This document shows, piece by piece, positions 1-7,446 of a stretch of DNA of 19,870 nucleotides. The notes under the pieces were generated by a model, which was not told the DNA's origin, made no database searches, and saw nothing but the letters and a program-made list of their open reading frames with translations. The stretch covers positions 1 through 19,870 of the forward strand of contig DATKBV010000200.1 of the NCBI GenBank assembly GCA_035513655.1, given 5' to 3'. Source of the DNA: GCA-2726245 sp035513655. GTDB lineage: Bacteria; Planctomycetota; Planctomycetia; Pirellulales; Pirellulaceae. Numbering within the stretch: the first letter of the stretch is position 1; each line of letters opens with the position of its first letter. A program made the translations under genes and the position numbers.

Positions 1-451
1 CGACCAGAGCCGTGACGAGGCACTCGCATTGCTCGGCCAAGCGTTAGAAGAACTCGGCGAATATGCCGCGAAGTACGATGTACCGCTGATCTACGAACCG
101 CTGAACCGCTACGAGACAAATCTGATTTGCACGGTCGCCGACGGCGTGGCTTTACTTCAGTCTTTGACAACGACTAACGTGAAATTGCTTGCCGATTTAT
201 TTCACATGAACATCGAAGAAGCGAATATCGCCGACGGCATTCGCGCCGGCAAAGGCTATATCGGCCATGTTCACTTCGTCGATTCGAATCGACGGCCCGC
301 TGGCCTGGGTCACATCGATTACGAGCCGATTGCGGCCGCTTTGAACGAGATCGGTTACGCGGGCTACGCGTCCGCGGAAGCCTTTGCCTATCCAGATCCC
401 GATGCCGCCGCCAAGCAAACGATCGACACTTACAAGAAGTACTTCAAGTGA
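1..451 (+). CDS. Sugar epimerase/isomerase of the D-tagatose 3-epimerase (AP endonuclease 2-like) TIM-barrel family, 5' partial
   Basis: The reading frame is open from base 2, so the start lies outside the window; 149 C-terminal residues are visible. Numbering from base 2, the four metal ligands of the D-tagatose 3-epimerase family are present: E32 (YEPLNRYE), D65 (DLFHMNIEE), H91 (HVHFVDSNR) and E126 (SAEAF). H68 and R97 fit the substrate-binding His and Arg. The spacings E-33-D-26-H-35-E equal those I recall for Pseudomonas cichorii DTE (E152, D185, H211, E246). The enzyme should be cytosolic and metal-dependent, isomerising or epimerising a keto sugar or keto-acid sugar through an enediolate. 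It heads a cassette with a UxaE-family epimerase 33 bp downstream and a FucU-like mutarotase. The exact substrate cannot be read from sequence; hydroxypyruvate isomerase or a 3-keto-sugar isomerase are alternatives. Confidence 0.85.
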   Translation, partial: DQSRDEALALLGQALEELGEYAAKYDVPLIYEPLNRYETNLICTVADGVALLQSLTTTNVKLLADLFHMNIEEANIADGIRAGKGYIGHVHFVDSNRRPAGLGHIDYEPIAAALNEIGYAGYASAEAFAYPDPDAAAKQTIDTYKKYFK

Positions 452-484
452 AGCGATCAATCGGAGCAGCAGAAAGCCGCGAAC

Positions 485-1768
<1,284 letters not shown>

Positions 1769-1800
1769 CGCTTCATGTGAACCGAACAAAGAAAGAACGC

Positions 1801-2247
1801 ATGCTCAAACATCAACTGATACACCCCGAGATCAATGCGATCCTCGGTGCGGCGGGCCATCATGGCAAAGTCCTGATCGCCGATGGCAACTACCCAGCGT
1901 CGTCAAAGATCGGCCCGCGTGCCAAGCTCGTGCATCTGAACCTGATGCCGGGCGTGCTGACTTGCAACCAGGTCTTGCAAGCCGTCCTATCCGCTCTGCC
2001 CGTCGAAGCCATCAACACGATGATGTATGAAACGACCGGCCAGTACGCATTGACCGAAGATCCGCCGGTGTGGGCCGATTACCGCGAAACGATGAAAGCC
2101 GCGGGCCTTCATTTGGAACTCGAACCGATCGAGAAGTGGGCCTTCTACGACGCCGTAGCGACTCCCGATCATGTCCTCACGATTCAAACGGCCGATCAAC
2201 AACGCTTTGCCAATGTCTTGCTGACAATTGGCGTGCGGATGGATTAG
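1801..2247 (+). CDS. RbsD/FucU-family sugar mutarotase
   Basis: This 148-aa protein matches the RbsD/FucU family in length and pattern. It starts MLKHQLIHPEINAILGAAGH, followed by GKVLIADGNYP (residues 22-32) and, near the C-terminus, a W-A-F-Y-D segment. Members are small cytosolic decamers or octamers that interconvert anomers of ribose or fucose, with a catalytic His in the GH(G/H)(D/G) turn (here H20/H21). The start at 1801 follows an AAAGAAAG stretch and lies 32 bp after the UxaE-family stop; a longer in-frame reading from 1570 would sit inside that gene and is rejected. Placement after two epimerases suggests it supplies the correct anomer to them. The TAG stop (2245-2247) coincides with the first bases of a palindromic element. 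FucU and RbsD cannot be told apart with confidence here. Confidence 0.85.
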   Translation: MLKHQLIHPEINAILGAAGHHGKVLIADGNYPASSKIGPRAKLVHLNLMPGVLTCNQVLQAVLSALPVEAINTMMYETTGQYALTEDPPVWADYRETMKAAGLHLELEPIEKWAFYDAVATPDHVLTIQTADQQRFANVLLTIGVRMD

Positions 2248-2376
2248 TGCTTTGTGACGGCTAAGATTTAGGATTAGCCGTTTGGGCGTGAGCCACGGTT
2301 AGTGCCTCAAAAACCGGGGCTAACGCCCAAACGGCTGATTTCAGTAACCCGTAACTTTAGCTGTCACAAAGCACTA
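2245..2376. repeat. MITE-like palindromic element, copy 1 (full length, 132 bp)
   Basis: The ends form a 14-bp perfect terminal inverted repeat, TAGTGCTTTGTGAC at 2245-2258 and its complement at 2363-2376; extended to 20 bp it has one mismatch. A second internal stem pairs 2277-2300 with 2312-2335 (22 of 24 positions), with a loop of about 11 nt. The element fills nearly the whole gap between two convergent genes and could serve both as a bidirectional terminator. It starts and ends with TA, as expected for elements mobilised by IS630/Tc1-mariner-type transposases, which duplicate TA. A second copy lies at 13790-13881. No transposase is present in the window, so it would be non-autonomous. 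Confidence 0.85.
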
Positions 2377-2385
2377 GCCTCGCGT

Positions 2386-3387
2386 TTACGCCACGGCCGA
2401 TAGGAAGCTCGTCTCTCCAGACATCCGAGCAACGGTCATTCGCCAGAGATTGGGAATGGTAACTCGGTGATCCGCCCCAAAGTAAAAACTCTGTCCACCA
2501 TCGGCGACCGTACGGACGAGGATCGTTTTCCAAGGGCGATAGTAGTATTGATGATGATCTTTCGTCGGCGGGCCTTCGCGATAGTTCGGCGGCAGCTGAA
2601 CGAGATCGAACACGGCGGTTGTAAAGTCGCAGATCCGCTGGTTCGACTGTCGCGCGACGTTACGAGCCATCGACAAGGCTTTGAGATAGACTTCCGGTCC
2701 CGTGACCGCGCTACCGACGTTCAAGAACACGCCTCCTTCAAGTTGCTGGATCGCACGCGCAAAGATCAGAAAGTCCGTGTAGCTCGCCTGGCCCAGCGCC
2801 GCACCGTCGCAGTTCGCGTGGGCGTGAATGATGTCGCTGCCGATACTGACGTGCGAAGTCACAGCCACGCCGGATCGCCAACCGGCAGCCGCAAGACTTA
2901 GATCGCGTCTGGGAAATTCGCTTTCTTCGATCGTTCTGCCGACTGCTTCGCCGAGCCCTTCACCTCGACTGGCGGCTTCGGCAATGATGTCGTTCAAAGC
3001 TCCGGTTTCGTTCCACAGCCCGAACTGCCCTCGTTTGATCCATTTCGGCACGTCTTCGCTAGTTCCTTCGCCGAGTGACAGTTCAAAGTCGTGGATGATT
3101 CCCGCGCCATTGGTTGCCAGATGTGTAATCAGATGTCGCTCGATCAGATCGATCAGAAATCGGGAGAGCCCCAACTTGATTGGATGTCCTCCCATCATCA
3201 GCACCACCGGGCGGCCGTTGCGACGTGCCTGCACGATCCGATCCACAACAGCGGAGAACTCTGGGTTCGGATATGGCTCGGCCGGCGCGTCGAGCGGCAG
3301 GCAGTCGGCGGCCGCCAGATCATGTCCGCGCTCGGCGAGCGACTTCAGTTCGATCTGCTCGCGGTCAAACAGTCGGTAACGGCTCAT
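2386..3387 (-). CDS. Conserved deoxyhypusine-synthase-like protein of unknown function
   Basis: This 333-aa protein has no sure name. Its pattern resembles deoxyhypusine synthase (DHS): a Rossmann-like glycine segment VVLMMGGHPIKLGLSRF (residues 61-77), THLATNGAGIIHDFEL (88-103) resembling the DHS TTAGGIEHD segment, IIHAHANCDGAALG (186-199) resembling the DHS PAxTDGxxG segment, and FLNVGSAVTGPEVYLKA (221-237). Near the C-terminus YYRPWKTI (282-289) might align with the DHS catalytic-lysine region, but I cannot establish that. No signal peptide or membrane segment is visible. AAGGA lies close upstream of ATG, supporting the start at 3387. It is divergent from hldE with 180 bp between the starts. 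A role in eIF5A modification is unlikely in a bacterium; an NAD-dependent reaction on another substrate is a guess. Confidence 0.6.
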   Translation of the reverse strand: MSRYRLFDREQIELKSLAERGHDLAAADCLPLDAPAEPYPNPEFSAVVDRIVQARRNGRPVVLMMGGHPIKLGLSRFLIDLIERHLITHLATNGAGIIHDFELSLGEGTSEDVPKWIKRGQFGLWNETGALNDIIAEAASRGEGLGEAVGRTIEESEFPRRDLSLAAAGWRSGVAVTSHVSIGSDIIHAHANCDGAALGQASYTDFLIFARAIQQLEGGVFLNVGSAVTGPEVYLKALSMARNVARQSNQRICDFTTAVFDLVQLPPNYREGPPTKDHHQYYYRPWKTILVRTVADGGQSFYFGADHRVTIPNLWRMTVARMSGETSFLSAVA

Positions 3388-3567
3388 GCTAGCAGTTCCT
3401 TGGGAAAGATTGCCGTCGAGTTATACCCTCGATGTCCAGACGACTCAAAGGTCAGTCGTCGGTTTGCGCAACTTCTCTTCTTTCGGAAGTCGATCCCGAC
3501 TATAAGTTGTCACTCATATTTCACGATTTGCACGATCTTCGGCTCGACCGCACGGGACATTCCCAAG
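3388..3567. promoter_or_regulatory. Divergent intergenic region with candidate promoters for the DHS-like gene and hldE
   Basis: On the minus strand, TTGAGT (complement of 3443-3448), a 17-nt spacer and TATAAC (complement of 3420-3425) form a reasonable sigma70-like promoter about 30 nt upstream of the DHS-like start. On the plus strand, TATAAG at 3501-3506 could be a -10 box for hldE, but no good -35 precedes it. These are consensus matches by eye only; planctomycete promoters are poorly defined. Confidence 0.35.
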
Positions 3568-5082
3568 ATGAAGCCCGCCACATTGTTGAACGTTCTGAAA
3601 GACCTTTCATCGCCGCGCGTCCTGGTACTTGGCGACCTGATCCTCGACCGTTACACGCGAGGCAACGCGGAACGCGTCAGCCAAGAGGCCCCGATTCTCG
3701 TCCTGCTTGTCGACGAGCGCGAAGAACTGTTGGGCGGAGCCGCAAATGTGTGCCACATGTTGCGCGAGCTGGAATGCGAAGTCGCCTGCGCCGGGATTGT
3801 CGGAGCGGATGAAGCGGGTAACTCGGTTCGACAGCTGCTAAACAAAGTGGGCATCGGCTGTGATTTGTTATTCACAGACGCCAGTCGCCCCACCACGGTG
3901 AAGGAACGATTCATCGGCCGCGTTGGCGGACTGCGTCCCGGGCAAATGTTGCGTGTCGATCACGAAGTTCGAACTCCGCTGTCCCCAGAACTCACCGACC
4001 AACTCCTCGACAAAGTCCGGTTAACAATTTCGGATTTCGACGTCCTACTCATCTCCGACTATGCGAAAGGTGTTTGCACGGCCGCTGTCACGCAAGCGGT
4101 GATCAAAATGGCTCGGCATGCCGGCAAGCCGGTACTCGTGGACCCGTTGCGAGGCGGCGACTATCAGCAATATCGCGGCGCGACCTTGCTAAAGCCGAAT
4201 CGCGTCGAAACCGAGTTGGCGACGGGACAGAAGATCGTTTCCTCCGACGACGCAATACGCGCCGGCAGCCATCTCTGTGACAATCTCGATATCGATTTGG
4301 CTGTGATCACTTTGGATCGACAAGGGATGGCCCTCGTACATCGCGACGGTCGTGGCCAAGTCGTACCTACGCGAGCCCGCTCGGTGTATGACATCACCGG
4401 TGCGGGCGACATGGTCCTGGCGATGCTCGCAGCCGCCATCGGTGGCGGTGCAACTGTGGAAGAAGCCGTTCATCTCGCCAACATTGCTGCCGGATTGGAA
4501 GTGGAACGAGCCGGTGTCGCCGTGATCAGCAAGCAAGAGATCGCTGACGAACTATCTTCGGGAGCTCGCACTGGTCAAGGCAAAGTCTTCTCGCTCGAAC
4601 AAGCAGCCGCCTGGGCTCAAGAGCAACGGCGTCAGGGGCAACGCGTCGTCTTTACGAACGGTTGTTTCGATTTGCTGCACGTCGGCCATGTATCGTATTT
4701 GGCGGAAGCCGCGGCGTTGGGTGATCAGCTCGTCGTTGGCATTAACAGCGACGCAAGCGTACGACGATTGAAAGGTCCCAGCCGCCCTGTCATCAACGAA
4801 GTCGACCGCGCCGCTGTTTTGGCCGCCTTGTCTTGTGTTAGCTCGGTCGTCGTCTTTGAGGAAGACACGCCGCACCAGTTGCTACGTGCCATCCGCCCGG
4901 ACGTGCTCGTCAAGGGCGGCACCTACTCGGTCGACGAAGTGGTTGGCAAGGAAGTGGTCGAGGCTTATGGGGGCCAAGTCTGTGTGGTCGGAGTCGTGGA
5001 TGGTGTTTCCACCACCGAGATTCTCGAGTCGGCAACCAAGCGGCAATCGCTTCCGGTAGCGCCAAACCGCCGCGTTGCATAA
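3568..5082 (+). CDS. hldE: Bifunctional D-glycero-beta-D-manno-heptose-7-phosphate kinase / heptose-1-phosphate adenylyltransferase
   Basis: This 504-aa cytosolic enzyme catalyses two steps of ADP-heptose synthesis for the LPS inner core. Residues from about 10 to 320 are a PfkB/ribokinase-type kinase, with VLVLGDLILDRY near the N-terminus, the GGAAN turn and DITGAGD (275-281) carrying the catalytic Asp. Residues from about 335 to 490 are a nucleotidyltransferase with TNGCFDLLHVGH (363-374, HxGH at 371-374) and an ISTTEIL-like end (VSTTEIL). The frame is open back to 3091, but that stretch is antisense to the neighbouring gene and lacks family sequence. ATG at 3568 places the kinase fold at the expected distance. 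Fusion of both activities is the usual HldE architecture. The next gene is convergent, separated by a hairpin, so hldE appears monocistronic here. Confidence 0.95.
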   Translation: MKPATLLNVLKDLSSPRVLVLGDLILDRYTRGNAERVSQEAPILVLLVDEREELLGGAANVCHMLRELECEVACAGIVGADEAGNSVRQLLNKVGIGCDLLFTDASRPTTVKERFIGRVGGLRPGQMLRVDHEVRTPLSPELTDQLLDKVRLTISDFDVLLISDYAKGVCTAAVTQAVIKMARHAGKPVLVDPLRGGDYQQYRGATLLKPNRVETELATGQKIVSSDDAIRAGSHLCDNLDIDLAVITLDRQGMALVHRDGRGQVVPTRARSVYDITGAGDMVLAMLAAAIGGGATVEEAVHLANIAAGLEVERAGVAVISKQEIADELSSGARTGQGKVFSLEQAAAWAQEQRRQGQRVVFTNGCFDLLHVGHVSYLAEAAALGDQLVVGINSDASVRRLKGPSRPVINEVDRAAVLAALSCVSSVVVFEEDTPHQLLRAIRPDVLVKGGTYSVDEVVGKEVVEAYGGQVCVVGVVDGVSTTEILESATKRQSLPVAPNRRVA

Positions 5083-5085
5083 CGA

Positions 5086-5156
5086 ATACAAGCCCGAAGC
5101 GCAAGCGAGTGAACTTCGCGGTGAATGGTTCACTCGCTTGCGCTTCAGGCTTGTAT
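5086..5156. repeat. Near-perfect 29-bp hairpin between convergent genes (possible bidirectional terminator)
   Basis: The left arm 5086-5114 and right arm 5128-5156 are complementary at 28 of 29 positions, with a 13-nt loop. The core GAAGCGCAAGCGAGTGAA recalls a motif I remember as frequent between planctomycete genes, though I cannot check this here. It begins 3 bp after the hldE stop and ends 25 bp before the cysC stop, which suits a bidirectional terminator. There is no U-tract, so intrinsic termination would be atypical. Confidence 0.8.
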
Positions 5157-5181
5157 CACAGCCGATTGCGGCGCTGCCCAG

Positions 5182-5850
5182 CTACGAAATCTTGCCGGTT
5201 CGGCGCAAGTAGGCGATCACTTGATCTGCAAGCGCTTCCGGCGTCTGTTCGGCAGATGCGAGTCGCAATTCCGGTTGCTCTGGTGCTTCGTAGGGGTCAT
5301 CAATCCCGGTAAAGCCCTTCAATTCTCCAGCGCGCGCCTTTTTGTACAGGCCCTTCGGATCTCGTGACTCACACACTTCGAGCGGTGCATCCACAAAGAC
5401 TTCGATAAAATCACCAACCTTGCCGCTCTCTTCAATCCGATGCCGTACGGCGTCCCGATCGCGGTGGTAAGGACTCACGAAAGCCGTGATGGTAATCAAC
5501 CCGGCGGAAGCAAACAGCTCGGCAACGGCACCGATCCGACGGATGTTCTCTTCGCGATCCGCGGACGAAAAACCCAAACCAAATCGTCTTGCAAACTCCT
5601 CGGCGTGATCGAGTCGGAGGATCGCGGGACTCGCATTCAAGCCGTGTCGGACATTGTCGCCATCGAGTAGAAACGTGTGGACTCCGAGCTGATGCAGCTT
5701 GTGATCGACGACGTTCGCCACGGTACTCTTGCCGCAGCCGCTCAAACCTGTAAACCACAGCACACAGCCGCGATGCCCATTCAGCTGCTCGCGCTGCTCG
5801 CGCGAAACCGCCTGCGAATGCCAAACAACATGTACATCGTCATTGGTCAT
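5182..5850 (-). CDS. cysC: Adenylylsulfate (APS) kinase
   Basis: This 222-aa cytosolic kinase phosphorylates APS to PAPS with ATP, feeding sulfate assimilation or sulfation. The P-loop GLSGCGKST is at residues 35-43, preceded by VLWFTG, followed by FLLDGDNVRHGLN (60-72), FSSADREENIRRIG, ITAFVSPYRxxR-like sequence (TAFVSPYHRDRD) and the family motif DPKGLYKKAR (149-158). Length and motif order are those of stand-alone CysC. The start lies 21 bp after the stop of the upstream acyl-CoA-dehydrogenase-like gene on the same strand, so the two are probably co-transcribed. No cysD or cysN is visible in the window, so a role in sulfating an envelope polymer or metabolite is as possible as cysteine synthesis. 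Confidence 0.95.
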   Translation of the reverse strand: MTNDDVHVVWHSQAVSREQREQLNGHRGCVLWFTGLSGCGKSTVANVVDHKLHQLGVHTFLLDGDNVRHGLNASPAILRLDHAEEFARRFGLGFSSADREENIRRIGAVAELFASAGLITITAFVSPYHRDRDAVRHRIEESGKVGDFIEVFVDAPLEVCESRDPKGLYKKARAGELKGFTGIDDPYEAPEQPELRLASAEQTPEALADQVIAYLRRTGKIS

Positions 5851-5871
5851 GGGACATTGGTCCTTGGAAGT

Positions 5872-6948
5872 TCAGTCCGCCAGCCCAGCCAGCTCACACA
5901 GGTTCGCGGCCGTTACCGGTTGCGGACAACTCCACACGAGAAAGAACAACGCCTCGCGGCACCAGCGCCCCGCGGGATGTCCCACCACATAGCCGGTTCC
6001 TTTGGCGGCAGCGAGTGCCGCTTGCGAAGCCCGGAGGGCGAGACTGTTGGATCGCGTTCTTAAATTCTCAGTTGAACAGACCGGCTCGTCGGACGCCGCG
6101 CTCAGAAGATCGCCTCGCAACTCGTGCCACTCCGCGTGCAAGGCATCGGTCGCCTGGAGAAGCTCGGGGCGATTCGCGGCTTCCTCCTGAAGGAATCGCA
6201 CCGCCCCTCCCGCCAAGCCGATCGCCAGTGCCGAGGTCTGAAAGCCGCCCGGCCTTGCACCGACATCGAGGTTCATCACATCCTCGATCGGGCCAGCCAC
6301 CAACCACTCGCGACTCAACGCGACGCGGTCGCAATGAACCGGACCTGTGTGACTGGCCGAGAGGCCGACAAGTTCAGCGACGGGCGCGACGGAGACACCC
6401 GGCGCGTCCATCGGCAGCACGGCGAGCATCTGTCGCCCGTCGTCGAGAGTCGCGCCAATCAGGACGTGATCGGCAAACGGCCCACCAGTTACCCAAGGGC
6501 TGAAGCCGCCGATCACAAAGCCGTCCGCTGTTTCTTCGGCGCGGAGGACGGGCTTCGCGAGATGCCGCCGGCTGGTTGTCAGGTGCGAGATGCCGACGGT
6601 CGCGAACGACTTCGCCGACAACAGGCGAGGCAACAGCCTTGAATTAAGCCCTTCATTGTCGCAAATCTCGATCCGGCGGCAGGCCCCGGTTCGTTGAGTA
6701 ATGACAAAAGTCGTTGTCAGACAGGCGGCACTCAATTCGAGATAGCCACGCATGACATCCGCTTCCGACCAACCCTGACCACCCGATTCTGGCGATAAAA
6801 ACCACTCGAAGACGCCATATTCGCCGCACAGTCGCAATTGCTCGCGCGGCCAAGCACCCGGCTTGTCCAATTCTGGTGCCAACTCGCGAAGTCGCCGACA
6901 AAGCTCTTGCAGACTCTCGTCTTCTGGCGATTCGATTCGAGTTTCCAT
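5872..6948 (-). CDS. Acyl-CoA dehydrogenase-like flavoprotein
   Basis: This 358-aa protein has the three-part ACAD pattern: an N-terminal helical domain with FEWFLSPESGGQGWSE (47-62); a middle beta domain with FATVGISHLTTSRR (115-128), ADGFVIGGFSPWVTGG (141-156) and DAPGVSV (181-187); and a C-terminal helical domain ending GTGYVVGHPAGRWCREALFF (317-336). In acyl-CoA-oxidising members the position after this carries a catalytic Glu in a YEGT-type motif; here the sequence is LVWSCPQPV (337-345), without Glu. It could use a Glu elsewhere, as isovaleryl-CoA dehydrogenase does, or be a DszC-like flavin monooxygenase. The ATG at 6948 is favoured; 6960 and a longer in-frame start at 7044 are possible. 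A TTGACA hexamer (complement of 7011-7016) lies upstream. It precedes cysC by 21 bp. Confidence 0.8.
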   Translation of the reverse strand: METRIESPEDESLQELCRRLRELAPELDKPGAWPREQLRLCGEYGVFEWFLSPESGGQGWSEADVMRGYLELSAACLTTTFVITQRTGACRRIEICDNEGLNSRLLPRLLSAKSFATVGISHLTTSRRHLAKPVLRAEETADGFVIGGFSPWVTGGPFADHVLIGATLDDGRQMLAVLPMDAPGVSVAPVAELVGLSASHTGPVHCDRVALSREWLVAGPIEDVMNLDVGARPGGFQTSALAIGLAGGAVRFLQEEAANRPELLQATDALHAEWHELRGDLLSAASDEPVCSTENLRTRSNSLALRASQAALAAAKGTGYVVGHPAGRWCREALFFLVWSCPQPVTAANLCELAGLAD

Positions 6949-7071
6949 GTGTGACAGCATACTCCTAGGTCGTCCACGTTCAAACACCTTCGACGATCTT
7001 GTATGTTTGCTGTCAAATAGCCACGGCCTCGTTGTTTTCCCCAAGTCGGCCTGAAAGGCCAGCTACAGACT

Positions 7072-7245
7072 AGCCCAGGGCAGAGCGCAGCGCCCGCCCT
7101 GGGTAGGCGATCAGCCTCGTTCCGAAGCCCTGAAAGGGCGAAACAACTTGATGGCCGGGCACCGCTCCGTGTTGTTTCGCCCTTTCAGGGCTCATTTGTT
7201 CGTGCTTCTCGAACCCAGGGCGGGCGCTGCGCTCTGCCCTGGGCT
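7072..7245. repeat. Nested perfect inverted repeat (33-bp outer and 22-bp inner arms)
   Basis: The outer arms 7072-7104 and 7213-7245 are perfectly complementary over 33 bp. The inner arms 7126-7147 and 7171-7192 are perfectly complementary over 22 bp and contain GCCCTGAAAGGGCGAAACAA. Unpaired spacers of 21 and 20 nt separate outer from inner arms, and the central loop is 23 nt. No coding potential or transposase is evident. The lack of any arm mismatch suggests recent insertion or active correction. The structure could fold as a two-tier cruciform or RNA hairpin. Confidence 0.9.
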
Positions 7246-7353
7246 GATCTGTGGGTGCCCTCTTCGGGGCGAAGACCAACTGGCCAGGGCCGCCAGGGAC
7301 AGCGACTGACGGCTGCTTGAGGAATCGCCTTGACAACATCGGCTTGACATCCC

Positions 7354-7382
7354 TTGACATCCCACCCCTCGACAAGTAACAA
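7354..7382 (+). promoter_or_regulatory. Weak candidate promoter for glgP
   Basis: TTGACA at 7354-7359 is a perfect -35 hexamer, followed after 17 nt by TAACAA (7377-7382), a poor -10 match. Two more TTGACA hexamers lie at 7330 and 7344; two of the three sit in the tandem decamer. This is a consensus match by eye only. Confidence 0.3.
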
Positions 7383-7446
7383 ACTGCTCTCGACAATGCC
7401 CACAAACGCACAGATCGCTTTGGGCTCTAGACCAAAGGAAAATGCT

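Larger units (their letters stand above)
6949..7446. other. 498-bp intergenic region between divergent genes
   Basis: This region separates the start of the ACAD-like gene (minus) from glgP (plus). It holds a small GGCC-TGAAA-GGCC stem (7048-7060), a large nested inverted repeat (7072-7245), and the tandem decamer CTTGACATCC at 7343-7352 and 7353-7362 just upstream of glgP. Several open frames cross it, but none has family-like sequence and most follow the palindrome, so I see no gene here. Confidence 0.7.

Noticed and set aside
3091..3567. In-frame N-terminal extension of hldE
   Set aside because: Much of it is antisense to the DHS-like gene, it lacks kinase-family sequence, and the normal HldE N-terminus begins right after ATG 3568.
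7072..7245. CRISPR-like repeat region
   Set aside because: The repeats are inverted and occur once each, with no regular direct-repeat/spacer pattern and no cas genes.
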